DNA of 34,168 nt from assembly GCA_023522315.1 (NCBI GenBank), contig JAHCSU010000569.1, forward strand, positions 1 through 34,168, given 5' to 3'. This document shows positions 5,824-13,562 of the stretch, piece by piece. The translations under genes were made by a program, and so were the position numbers. Position 1 is the first letter of the stretch. Each line of letters opens with the position of its first letter. The stretch comes from Nostoc sp. CCCryo 231-06. GTDB taxonomy: Bacteria > Cyanobacteriota > Cyanobacteriia > Cyanobacteriales > Nostocaceae. The notes under the pieces were generated by a model. That model was not told the DNA's origin. It saw only the letters and a program-made list of their open reading frames with translations, and searched no databases.

Positions 5824-8823
5824 TTAGAATTTAGCTCTTACTTGCACCCCCAAAGTTCTACCATCACCGGGTGTTCCAAAGGGTTGACCTGGAATAATAA
5901 AACTCTCAAAAGCTTCAGTAAAATACTTTTTATCCAATAAATTGTTCACAAAAAGATAAATTCCAAATTTATCTAATTCATATCCAATTCGAGCATTAAC
6001 TAGTGCAAACTGCTCTTGTTTTAGTTGATTATTTTCCTCAAAAAAATATGAACCAAATCCCTGCAATTCCACTCTACCCAAATATCCTCCAGGACTGCGG
6101 TACTGGGCAGCCAAAAAATAAGTATATTCAGGAGTTTTGGGAATTTTGTTCCCTCTGTAGTTTTCACCCGTTACAGCATCAGTAAAATTAGTGAACTCAG
6201 CATTAATATAGCCAACACTAGCAATCAAATCAAGCCCTGTTAAAGGTTTTGCTCTTGTTTCCAGTTCAATTCCCCAAATATCTACAGCGTTAGCATTAAC
6301 TATTGTCGATATATTTGGTGGTACAAAACCAATCAATTGGTAATCTTTGACAGAAGTTAAAAACAGAGATGCATTGGCTAACAAGCTGTTATTCAACCAC
6401 GAAGACTTCGCACCCAACTCATAACTCCAACTCGTTTCTTTATCGAATTGAGTTTCTTCTGGAACACTAGGAAGGGTACTAAAGCCTCCATTTTTGTATC
6501 CACGAGAAATGCTACCATAAGCCAAAAAATTGGGATTAAATTGATATTCTAGTACAAATTTTGGCAATAAGATATTATCACTATCTTGAAGATTGATATC
6601 ATTAGCTGCTGGTGCGGTCACTCCCCCCCCCCCCTCAATCAAAGAGCGCCGATTAATACTATAGTTACGAGTTTCATACCTCAAACCAGCAGTTAAACTT
6701 AACTGCTGTGTAGCTTTATAGGTTACTTGGGAGAAAAGAGCATAGGTTGTGTCTTTAAGATCGCTTGGTGTTGATTGTGTAAACCCAGAAGGAAAACCCC
6801 GTGATGCTGCATCAGCACCGAAACTAGTAGTGACGTTAATCTCTGTATCTTTATCTTCAAAATAAGCACCAACTAGCCACCGCCAAGGTTGAGAATCTGC
6901 TAGGGATTGCAAGCGAAATTCTTGGCTCCAATTTAATGTTTTGACATCAATAGAAGCATTAGCTATATCTAAGGTAGTACTGTCACCATCACCCGAACCT
7001 GGAGTGTTTGCCCACTGTCGCCTTGAGGTAATGGAAGTGAACTCAAAATCATCTCCTTTGTAAGAGGCAGCTAAGGATTGATTGTTACTATAAATAACAC
7101 TTTCACCTAAGAAGTCTGTTTGAATTTCTCTGGGGTTTGAAGTATTCAAGGGCACAGATATTAATGAGCCATCGTTATACTCTTCGTAGTTCGTATTTAG
7201 TCTGACATCCCAGTTTTTGTCGGCGGAAAGCCAACGCACTTGACCACGATAACTTGAATTTTGGCGATAATCGGCTCGCCGATCTAAGAAGGTGTTATTT
7301 ACGAAGCCATCTAGTTCAGAATAATAACCAGATAAATTAAAAAATAAATTTTCTTCTAATGGCCCTTTAACAGAGAGTTGATTCTCGCGCAGACCTGGAG
7401 AGCCATAGCTTACAGAACCTTTTGCTTCCCAGAAATTTTCGGGTGGTGCTGTGATGATATTGATTACGCCCCCCTGAGTATTTTGGCCGTAGAGCGTACC
7501 TTGTGGCCCCCGCAGCACTTCAATACGCTCGATATCATATAGAGCACTCTCGTAGCTGAACCAGTCAGAATAGGGAACACCATCCACATAAAGTCCAACA
7601 GCAGAACCGCCACTGGTATTACTGCTACTAGTATTACCCAAACCACGAATGTTGTAGTTTGCCCTCGTGCGACCGCCATTGCTGCGTAAAGTACTAAAGT
7701 TGGGGGTAAATTTGGCAATATCACGAGGGGAACTGATACCAGAGTCTTCGACCTCTTGACCAGTGATCACAGTTATACTAGCGGGTACTTCCTGAAGATT
7801 TTCTTCAAATTTTCCAGCAATTACCTGTAGTTCAATTCCCGGTGAATTCTCTTCGGTAGCAGCAACAGATTCGGGGATAGTAATTAAGTTGAGTCCCAAT
7901 CCCTCATTACTCGCAACAACTTCAAGCTTGGGTGCTTGTTTTTTACCAACTATTGTCACCTGAATAATGTTGGATTTCTGCTGTGTGACTGTGACAGAAT
8001 CTATTTCCTCAATAGGGTTGTCTTGACGGAAGGCTTGGTTGTTAGGTAGACGCAGTTGGGTATTGGGGATTTCAGCAATCAAGGTATTATTCTTGATTGT
8101 GGTTGAAATTTGTAGTTTTTGTCCTGGGGCAGTTACTAAAAGAACTTCCAGTCCATCGGTGGTTGAGAACAGCCTAATCCCTGTGACTTCGACGATTTGT
8201 GATGAATCTCCTGCTGATGAGTTCGCCCTGGCGATCGCAGTAGTTGTAATCCCAAAAATTAAACCCTCGTCACTATCAAATAACTCCGCCTTGGGTATAC
8301 TAGTCTCTCCTGTTATCGTTACCCGGATAGTCTTGGCATCAATGTTAGTTACCGTTACTGCGCTAATCCCCTTAACTGGCATTTCTTGGCGGAATGTATT
8401 ACCGCTCGGTAAAAGCAGTTGAGCATTGGGAATATCAGCAATATATGCCTTGCCATCCTGAAGCGGCAATATCTGTAACTGTTCTCCTTTGCTAGTCTCT
8501 AAAATTACTTCTAATCCTTTGTCGGTGGGACTAATTTTAACTCCCGTCACTTGCACTACTTCTTGGGAATCTGCTTCTCTTGGTGTTGGTGCAATCACCA
8601 ACATTTTTGCACTCCTTAGCGGATGCTGTAGATCACCCACTCGCCCAATATCTCTAGTCCGCACAGATACTGACCGATCAGAATTGAACTCTGTATCAAT
8701 AAAAGTGCCAAAACGCTCTATTCGTTTAGCTTGTTGCACCTGTTCACTTTTGGCAGGATTGGTTAACAAAATAACAAATGAACTTGCCAGCAATAAGCTG
8801 TTCAACAATTTTTCCAGTTTCAT
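5824..8823 (-). CDS. TonB-dependent outer-membrane receptor with tandem AMIN domains (siderophore uptake)
   Basis: A 999-aa outer-membrane protein. A hydrophobic signal peptide covers residues 1-26 (ending near PAKSEQ). Two AMIN-like repeats follow, about 88-175 and 212-300, each with a VxVTGxxxxxxxxGLEV opening and an IADIPNAQL/IAEIPNTQL core. The plug domain (about 345-460) shows VPASITVITGQEV, YNIRGLG, VDGVPY and IERIEVLRGPQGTLYG. A beta-barrel fills the rest and ends in a C-terminal phenylalanine, as outer-membrane barrels usually do. The family takes up ferric siderophores using TonB energy; the neighbours suggest the cognate ligand is the product of the divergent synthetases. Upstream Fur-like sites suggest iron repression. 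An uninterrupted G12 tract in the coding strand (plus-strand C run 6623-6634) encodes a Gly4 stretch near residue 731 in the barrel. Confidence 0.93.
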   Translation of the reverse strand: MKLEKLLNSLLLASSFVILLTNPAKSEQVQQAKRIERFGTFIDTEFNSDRSVSVRTRDIGRVGDLQHPLRSAKMLVIAPTPREADSQEVVQVTGVKISPTDKGLEVILETSKGEQLQILPLQDGKAYIADIPNAQLLLPSGNTFRQEMPVKGISAVTVTNIDAKTIRVTITGETSIPKAELFDSDEGLIFGITTTAIARANSSAGDSSQIVEVTGIRLFSTTDGLEVLLVTAPGQKLQISTTIKNNTLIAEIPNTQLRLPNNQAFRQDNPIEEIDSVTVTQQKSNIIQVTIVGKKQAPKLEVVASNEGLGLNLITIPESVAATEENSPGIELQVIAGKFEENLQEVPASITVITGQEVEDSGISSPRDIAKFTPNFSTLRSNGGRTRANYNIRGLGNTSSSNTSGGSAVGLYVDGVPYSDWFSYESALYDIERIEVLRGPQGTLYGQNTQGGVINIITAPPENFWEAKGSVSYGSPGLRENQLSVKGPLEENLFFNLSGYYSELDGFVNNTFLDRRADYRQNSSYRGQVRWLSADKNWDVRLNTNYEEYNDGSLISVPLNTSNPREIQTDFLGESVIYSNNQSLAASYKGDDFEFTSITSRRQWANTPGSGDGDSTTLDIANASIDVKTLNWSQEFRLQSLADSQPWRWLVGAYFEDKDTEINVTTSFGADAASRGFPSGFTQSTPSDLKDTTYALFSQVTYKATQQLSLTAGLRYETRNYSINRRSLIEGGGGVTAPAANDINLQDSDNILLPKFVLEYQFNPNFLAYGSISRGYKNGGFSTLPSVPEETQFDKETSWSYELGAKSSWLNNSLLANASLFLTSVKDYQLIGFVPPNISTIVNANAVDIWGIELETRAKPLTGLDLIASVGYINAEFTNFTDAVTGENYRGNKIPKTPEYTYFLAAQYRSPGGYLGRVELQGFGSYFFEENNQLKQEQFALVNARIGYELDKFGIYLFVNNLLDKKYFTEAFESFIIPGQPFGTPGDGRTLGVQVRAKF
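6623..6634. repeat. C12/G12 homopolymer in the receptor gene
   Basis: Twelve uninterrupted C on the plus strand (G on the coding strand) encode most of a Gly4 run in the barrel domain. The reading frame is intact at this length. Tracts of this length are prone to slipped-strand mispairing. Confidence 0.9.
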
Positions 8824-8879
8824 TTTTTATTCATACATCACAGCATCTGCTGCATCATTATCTATAAATAGCACATTCA

Positions 8880-8902
8880 TTATTGAAAATTACTTTCAAT
8901 AA
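8880..8902. promoter_or_regulatory. 9-bp perfect inverted repeat, Fur-like site upstream of receptor
   Basis: TTATTGAAA (8880-8888) and TTTCAATAA (8894-8902) are perfect inverted arms around 5 bases. The core TGAAAATTACTTTCA (8884-8898) matches the 7-1-7 Fur consensus at 11 of 14 positions. The near arm is 57 bp upstream of the receptor ATG. It could equally be the operator of an AraC-type siderophore regulator. Confidence 0.5.
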
Positions 8903-8966
8903 CTTAGTAGATTAGAGTGATTTTTCAAAGTTGCCATTCCGATGAAAAATTCATCTTAAAGACGTA

Positions 8967-8987
8967 TGATAATAATTATCATAATCA
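8967..8987. promoter_or_regulatory. Fur box (perfect 7-1-7 match)
   Basis: TGATAATAATTATCA (8967-8981) is an exact match to the 7-1-7 Fur consensus TGATAATnATTATCA. A second overlapping 7-1-7 unit shifted by 6 bp (8973-8987) matches 11 of 14, and the 19-bp form 8968-8986 matches the classical Fur box at 16 of 19. It lies ~145 bp upstream of the receptor and ~520 bp upstream of the ACP gene, so it can serve either or both operons. Confidence 0.8.
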
Positions 8988-9136
8988 CTAAGACTTGGCA
9001 AGTATTTTATACAACACAAAAATGACTAACTAGACTTTTTTGGACGAATAGCCTTGTATACAAGGATTACAGTTCATTTAGCAACGCTTATGTCAAAAAA
9101 ATGTCACAAATAATTTACAGAGCAATTAATAAATTA

Positions 9137-9150
9137 GTAATAATTATTAC
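9137..9150. promoter_or_regulatory. 14-bp perfect palindrome, possible operator
   Basis: GTAATAATTATTAC is a perfect palindrome ~360 bp upstream of the ACP start. It is Fur-box-like in composition but not in 7-1-7 phase, so its role is uncertain; AT-rich DNA produces such palindromes by chance. Confidence 0.35.
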
Positions 9151-9508
9151 CGCATCTATCTCAAGGCTGAGAAAATCAAAGGAAGTGATTAGTCAATGAT
9201 TTTTGTGATCAAGATAACATTTTTTTATGTAACTGGTATTGCTAACTGCATTTAATTGCATTAAGCTATTAGAGTTGTTGAAAGTAAGCTTTATAACTCT
9301 GCTGTTGTGGAATTTTGCGGTTAATTGACGCCGACAGGACGCTACAATCCCAAACTAATACAATTTGACAAGCTTAAGATAGCGGCTGTTTCCAGATACC
9401 GAGTACCACATTTCAAGAATTTCGGAGATTTTAATAGATATTCAAGCATTAATGCTTGATGACAACTTTTTATGCGCTCAAGGTAAACCTTTTGAGGTAC
9501 TTTACTTC

Positions 9509-9766
9509 ATGGATACTTTTAAGGCGATGGATATTCTCAAGGCAATACTTGTAGATTTAGGTATTCCTGAAGAATTACTTAATCCAGACTCCTTACTGCA
9601 CAAGGATCTACACATTGACTCTACTGAGACGGTAGAAATTTCCTTAGCACTCAAACGTCAACTGGGAATTAACGTCAAGTTGGAAACCCGTCAAGATAAG
9701 ACACTAACAGAAGTCTGCAATCTGCTTGAAGCAGCCATGTTTACGAGTGCTAAAGGTGTCCCCTGA
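9509..9766 (+). CDS. Free-standing acyl (aryl) carrier protein
   Basis: Starting at ATG 9509 this is an 85-aa carrier protein with the 4'-phosphopantetheine site at S38 in HIDSTETVEI (DST rather than the usual DSL). A TGAGGT Shine-Dalgarno (9493-9498) lies ~10 bp before this ATG, while the earlier ATG at 9452 has none, so the shorter start is preferred. Length and helical pattern (LKAILVDLGIP...) fit the ACP fold. It heads the rightward operon, next to a phosphopantetheinyl transferase, an aryl-activating ligase and salicylate synthase, so it most likely carries salicylate as a thioester for halogenation and delivery to the first Cy domain. In pyochelin and yersiniabactin this role is played by an aryl carrier domain fused to the NRPS; here the NRPS lacks one. 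Confidence 0.85.
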   Translation: MDTFKAMDILKAILVDLGIPEELLNPDSLLHKDLHIDSTETVEISLALKRQLGINVKLETRQDKTLTEVCNLLEAAMFTSAKGVP

Positions 9767-9784
9767 ACAAGGAAAACAACTCGT

Positions 9785-10150
9785 ATGAAGGGGATGGGTA
9801 TTGACATCATACAAATTGATAAAATTGCCAAATTAATCGAGCGAAACGATTGTCAAACCTTGAGTTTGTTATTTAACCACAGCGAGATAAATCGTTGCCA
9901 GTCAGCTAGTAACCCCTATCAATCTTATGCATTATGCTTTGCTACTAAAGAAGCCGTAGGGAAGGCTCTGGGTATAGGATTGGTTGGCATTGATTGGAAT
10001 GAAATTGAAGCAAACATCACTCATGGTAAGTTGAGCATTGATTTACATGGAAAAGCCAGTATCGAGGCAAGAAAACTTGGTATAAGGCAATGGCTGGCTA
10101 CTTGGTCTGATTGGGATGGACACATAATAGTTCACGTTTTTGCTTTATAG
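9785..10150 (+). CDS. AcpS-type phosphopantetheinyl transferase
   Basis: A 121-aa protein of typical AcpS length. It has the N-terminal GIDIIQIDKI motif (D7, Mg2+ ligand) and FATKEAVGKALG (K55, E56, K60), the two signature motifs of the family. AcpS transfers 4'-phosphopantetheine from CoA to carrier-protein serines and works as a trimer with active sites between subunits. Its ATG is 18 bp after the ACP stop with an AAGGAA ribosome site, so it is co-transcribed and probably activates the adjacent ACP and/or the synthetases. Cyanobacteria usually rely on one broad Sfp-type enzyme, so a dedicated AcpS-like enzyme in the cluster is unusual. The C-terminus (WSDWDGHIIVHVFAL) diverges from the common form. 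Confidence 0.85.
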   Translation: MKGMGIDIIQIDKIAKLIERNDCQTLSLLFNHSEINRCQSASNPYQSYALCFATKEAVGKALGIGLVGIDWNEIEANITHGKLSIDLHGKASIEARKLGIRQWLATWSDWDGHIIVHVFAL

Positions 10151-10162
10151 AAGGAAAATTAG

Positions 10163-11701
10163 ATGGCAAATATTGTAGAACAGATCCCCGATATATTTAA
10201 TGTTGCAGCTTATTTCTGGGAAAGTAACTTCACCCAGATATTTAGTGAAAAAGTAGCTTTTTATTATCAAGATAAGACATACACTTACGCTCAAGTCAAA
10301 AGCTTTATCCAGCGCACCGCTAAACTATTAGCCGATTTAGGGCTGGATAGAGAAAATCGCCTAGCTATTCTTTTGCCAGATTCTCCAGAGTTTGTATTCG
10401 TTTTTTGGGCTGCTATCTGGATAGGTGCTGTACCAGTTCCAATTAATACTGCTTGTAGTGTTGACGAAATCCAATATATTCTGCAAGATTCTCGCACCAA
10501 AGTCTTGTTAACTAACCAGGAATTAGAGCAAAGACTAACACCCATCCAATCTCAATTCTTGCGTCAGGTTCTGCTTACTGATGGAGAACACCCATTTCTG
10601 TCGCTACTAAGTCAACATACAGACGAACCACAACCTTATGTCCAAACCTGTCGTGATGAACCAGCTTTCTGGCTTTACACTTCTGGTAGCACAGGTAAGC
10701 CCAAAGGTGTGATTCACCCACATCAAAGTATGGTGGTTTGTGCAGAGCAATATGGTAAAGCTACTCTTGGGTTAGACACAAATGATATTACCTATTCAGT
10801 AGCTAAAATGCCCTTTGCCTATGGTTTGGGGAATACCTTATATATGCCTATGGCAGTTGGTGCTGCTACCGTGCTTTCTGATGCCAAGAATGCTTTTGAT
10901 ATCATCGCTGACATCCAGCGTTATCAACCGACGGTGTTTTTTGGCATCCCCAGTGCCTATGCAAGTATTCTCTCTGTACATAATATTTCTCCTCTAGACG
11001 TATCCTCCCTACGTTTATGTGTATCTGCTGCCGAACAACTACCAAAGAGTATTTGGCACAACTGGTTCCAGACTTACAAACAAGAAATTTGCGAAGGTAT
11101 TGGTACCACAGAGTTTTTGCACATTTTTCTTTCCAACCGCGTTGGAGAGTGTAAACCAGGGACTTCTGGTTATCCTGTTCCTAGTTATCAGGTTGAGATT
11201 GTTGACGACAATGGCTTTCCTTGTCCTCCTGGCCAGATTGGCGATCTCCGAGTAAGTGGAGAGAGTCTGATGCTGGGGTATTGGAATCGACTCCAAAAGA
11301 CGCGAGAAGCTATTTATGGGAAGACTATGCGAACTGGTGATAAATATGTGTGTGATGCTGACGGCTACTTCCGGTTTATGGGCCGTAAAGACGATCTTTT
11401 TAAAGTCAATGGTCAGTGGATATCGCCTTTAGAAATAGAAGATGTCTTACATCAGCATCCTCAGATTTTGGAAGTCGCAGTAGTTCCAGAATCAAATCAG
11501 GGTGAACAGTTAACTCAGATAGTTGCTTATGTAAGTCTCCAGCCGGGACAAGTTCCATCACCTGAATTAGAGAATAGCATTCGGAGATTTACGATACAGA
11601 GATTACCTCATTTTAAAACTCCAAAAACTGTGAAATTTGTGGAGAATTTACCACGAACATCGACTGAGAAAATTCACCGCAAATTATTAGGTAAGAATTA
11701 A
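10163..11701 (+). CDS. Aryl-acid activating enzyme, benzoate-CoA ligase-like (salicylate loading)
   Basis: A 512-aa ANL-superfamily adenylating enzyme. The AMP-binding P-loop YTSGSTGKPKG is at 172-182, and GIGTTEFLHIFLSN at 312-325 is the A5 region in the form typical of benzoate/4-hydroxybenzoate-CoA ligases. RTGDKYV..DGYFRFMGRKDD (hinge) follows, and a C-terminal lysine (K503 in TEKIHR) matches the catalytic A10 lysine. A good AAGGAAA ribosome site precedes the ATG. Directly upstream of salicylate synthase and downstream of an ACP and AcpS, it most likely adenylates salicylate and loads the free ACP. By motif it is closer to benzoate-CoA ligases than to the DhbE/YbtE/PchD salicyl-AMP ligases, so CoA ligase activity or a different benzoic acid is possible. 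Confidence 0.82.
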   Translation: MANIVEQIPDIFNVAAYFWESNFTQIFSEKVAFYYQDKTYTYAQVKSFIQRTAKLLADLGLDRENRLAILLPDSPEFVFVFWAAIWIGAVPVPINTACSVDEIQYILQDSRTKVLLTNQELEQRLTPIQSQFLRQVLLTDGEHPFLSLLSQHTDEPQPYVQTCRDEPAFWLYTSGSTGKPKGVIHPHQSMVVCAEQYGKATLGLDTNDITYSVAKMPFAYGLGNTLYMPMAVGAATVLSDAKNAFDIIADIQRYQPTVFFGIPSAYASILSVHNISPLDVSSLRLCVSAAEQLPKSIWHNWFQTYKQEICEGIGTTEFLHIFLSNRVGECKPGTSGYPVPSYQVEIVDDNGFPCPPGQIGDLRVSGESLMLGYWNRLQKTREAIYGKTMRTGDKYVCDADGYFRFMGRKDDLFKVNGQWISPLEIEDVLHQHPQILEVAVVPESNQGEQLTQIVAYVSLQPGQVPSPELENSIRRFTIQRLPHFKTPKTVKFVENLPRTSTEKIHRKLLGKN

Positions 11702-11752
11702 GCTATGGCTGCTTATATCGACTGTTATAAATGATTATTCAGAGCAAAATAA

Positions 11753-13075
11753 ATGGTAATATCCTTGAAGACTTCCATCAAATATCAAGAAATATTTATA
11801 CCTGGAGAAAGGAATCCCAGTGTTGTTTTACAGAATCTTTTACAAGCTGGGATCTTTTCCCAATATGTAATGTATGGAGGAGAAAATGAAGTACGTATTG
11901 CTGGGAATGAAATAGCAAAAATATCAATAAAGCAAGATTTGATATCATTCAACAGTGTTGGAAAATCACACTCTGAGCCAGTCAGCGATCCCTTTAAACA
12001 AGTAGGTGATTTGTTGGGGTCTTTGTCAATTGAAAATTGGACAGCATATGGTTATATTGGTTTCGACATAGTTCGCTTCTACTCTGCATACTCAAAAGCA
12101 ATTGAGCAGCCATTGTTATATTTCTTGATTCCAGAAACCGAACTGCGTTTAACAGAGGAGGGAGTCTATATCAAAAGTACCAAATCATTAGATCGTATCC
12201 AAAAACTATTGTCTATTGATAGCCAATTGCCAAATTATGTACCAGCCTCCTTAGAAGTTAATTTTGCAGATCGAGAAATTTATCAAAATCGTATTCGTAC
12301 TTTAATTGAGGCGATTCAAAGAGACGAGTTGAATAAAGCGATTATTGCTCGTTCTCTCAAACTGACTGGTGATTTAGATGTATTAGGTACTTATGTAGTT
12401 GGCTGTAAGGCTAATAATTCAGCGCGTTCTTATTGTCTGAGTATTGGAGATGTGCGTGCAGTTGGTTTTAGTCCCGAAATTCTCATGCAAGTATCTGGCG
12501 ATGGGTCGGTTGTGACTAACCCCCTAGCAGGAACCCGACCCCGTAGCGACAGTTTAGAAGAGGATATGCGCCTCAATCATGAACTATTTACTGATGCTAA
12601 AGAGGTGAAAGAGCATTCTCTATCTGTGTGGCTGGCACAAACTGAGATTGCCTCACTTTGTTTACCAGGAAGCGTTCAGGTTTTTAATTTTATGGAGGTT
12701 AAAAAGTATCGGTGTGTACAACACTTATCATCTCGTGTTGGCGGTCAGATTAAGCCAGGGAATACTCTGTGGGATGCTTTAAAAGTATTGTTCCCAGGGA
12801 TTACTGTTTCTGGGATTGATAAAGAAAAAGCCTTAGAATGGATTGACCGTCTAGAAGACGAGCCAAGAGGAATTTATGCTGGTGGTATTGGTTGGGTAGA
12901 CAGCTGTGGTAGAGCAGATTTAGCGATCGCCATTCGCTCAGTTTACCAATACGGTAACGATATATACTTAAATGCCGGTGCTGGCATAGTTGCAGAATCA
13001 GTTCCTGAAAAAGAGTATATGGAATCGGTCAATAAGATGAACACCATGTTGACCAATTTAGTTTTGAACTCTTAG
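11753..13075 (+). CDS. Salicylate synthase (MbtI/Irp9-type chorismate-utilising enzyme)
   Basis: A 440-aa single-domain enzyme of the chorismate-binding family, the size of Irp9/YbtS/MbtI. Visible family motifs: a conserved lysine in LNKAIIARSL, VGFSPEIL, NPLAGTRPR, EVKEHSLSVW, VQHLSSRVGG, LFPGITVSGI, EPRGIYAGGIGW, IRSVYQ and AGAGIVAES with PEKEY. The TVSGI segment follows the salicylate synthase pattern (TASGI) rather than the isochorismate synthase pattern; the usual P of GIPK is D here. Salicylate synthases convert chorismate through isochorismate to salicylate and pyruvate without a separate lyase, and no lyase gene is visible. Its place after an aryl ligase and ACP supports this. Anthranilate synthase is unlikely because there is no glutaminase partner. 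Confidence 0.87.
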   Translation: MVISLKTSIKYQEIFIPGERNPSVVLQNLLQAGIFSQYVMYGGENEVRIAGNEIAKISIKQDLISFNSVGKSHSEPVSDPFKQVGDLLGSLSIENWTAYGYIGFDIVRFYSAYSKAIEQPLLYFLIPETELRLTEEGVYIKSTKSLDRIQKLLSIDSQLPNYVPASLEVNFADREIYQNRIRTLIEAIQRDELNKAIIARSLKLTGDLDVLGTYVVGCKANNSARSYCLSIGDVRAVGFSPEILMQVSGDGSVVTNPLAGTRPRSDSLEEDMRLNHELFTDAKEVKEHSLSVWLAQTEIASLCLPGSVQVFNFMEVKKYRCVQHLSSRVGGQIKPGNTLWDALKVLFPGITVSGIDKEKALEWIDRLEDEPRGIYAGGIGWVDSCGRADLAIAIRSVYQYGNDIYLNAGAGIVAESVPEKEYMESVNKMNTMLTNLVLNS

Positions 13076-13085
13076 GGAAGTCTAA

Positions 13086-13541
13086 ATGTCTCTTAATCAA
13101 GATGGGGGTTTAAAGATTGATCGTAACCCGCCCCAGGAATTACTTACCTCTGAATCAGACAACCCAACTATTATTGGTCATGGGATCGAAATTGTGGAAA
13201 TTAGTTACATCAAAGAACTTGTAGAACAATCACCAAAGCCTTTTGAAATGCAGTATTTTACACTTCGTGAGTGCGACACTGCTAGGTTTGCTGCTCACCG
13301 GATTCAGTACCTCGCCGGTCGTTTTGTCGCTAAAAAAGCAGTATTCACAGCCCTTGGTCAAGGATGGAGTCAAGGTATTTCCTTCATAGATATTGAGGTT
13401 CAACGGCTACCTAGTGGTGCGCCATCAGTAGTACTGTATGGCAAATGCCAAAAAATTGCAGTCACCTTGGGTATTAGTAAGTGGTTACTGAGCATCAGCC
13501 ATACACCTTTCTATGCAATCGCAAGTGCGATCGCCATTTAG
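13086..13541 (+). CDS. AcpS-like protein with substituted active-site residues
   Basis: A 151-aa AcpS-family protein with a ~28-residue N-terminal extension. The fold markers are present: GHGIEIVEISYI (32-42), LAGRFVAKKAVFTALGQG (76-93) and a C-terminal LLSISHTPFYAIASA. Compared with E. coli AcpS, the Mg2+ ligand D9 is E (E35), the key glutamate of the KEA motif (E58) is K (K84) and the following lysine (K62) is T (T88). So catalysis may be lost or altered. It begins 10 bp after the salicylate synthase stop, in the same operon. Possible roles are a regulatory or heterotrimer partner of the intact AcpS encoded upstream, or a decayed paralog; the intact frame and operon position argue against simple decay. 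Confidence 0.75.
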   Translation: MSLNQDGGLKIDRNPPQELLTSESDNPTIIGHGIEIVEISYIKELVEQSPKPFEMQYFTLRECDTARFAAHRIQYLAGRFVAKKAVFTALGQGWSQGISFIDIEVQRLPSGAPSVVLYGKCQKIAVTLGISKWLLSISHTPFYAIASAIAI

Positions 13542-13562
13542 ACATCAAGCAAAATAATTCTC

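Larger units (their letters stand above)
8824..9508. promoter_or_regulatory. Divergent control region of the metallophore locus
   Basis: 685 bp between the leftward receptor gene and the rightward ACP operon, with no convincing gene. It holds a perfect Fur box, a second Fur-like inverted repeat and a further palindrome (each listed). I could not identify a -35/-10 pair with correct spacing with confidence: TTGACG at 9325 is only 12 bp from TACAAT at 9343. Both divergent transcripts should start here. Confidence 0.7.

Noticed and set aside
8039-8902. Plus-strand frames of 127 and 137 codons over the receptor 5' end
   Set aside because: They are antisense to the AMIN-encoding repeats, whose similarity to each other explains the similar antisense frames.
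9325-9348. TTGACG...TACAAT promoter for the ACP operon
   Set aside because: The spacer is only 12 bp, too short for a sigma-70-type promoter.
9452-9508. Longer ACP start at 9452
   Set aside because: No ribosome site upstream and the added 19 residues do not fit the ACP fold; ATG 9509 has a well-spaced TGAGGT.
11753-13075. Anthranilate or isochorismate synthase
   Set aside because: No amidotransferase partner or isochorismate lyase nearby, and the TVSGI and RGIYAG context fits salicylate synthases better.
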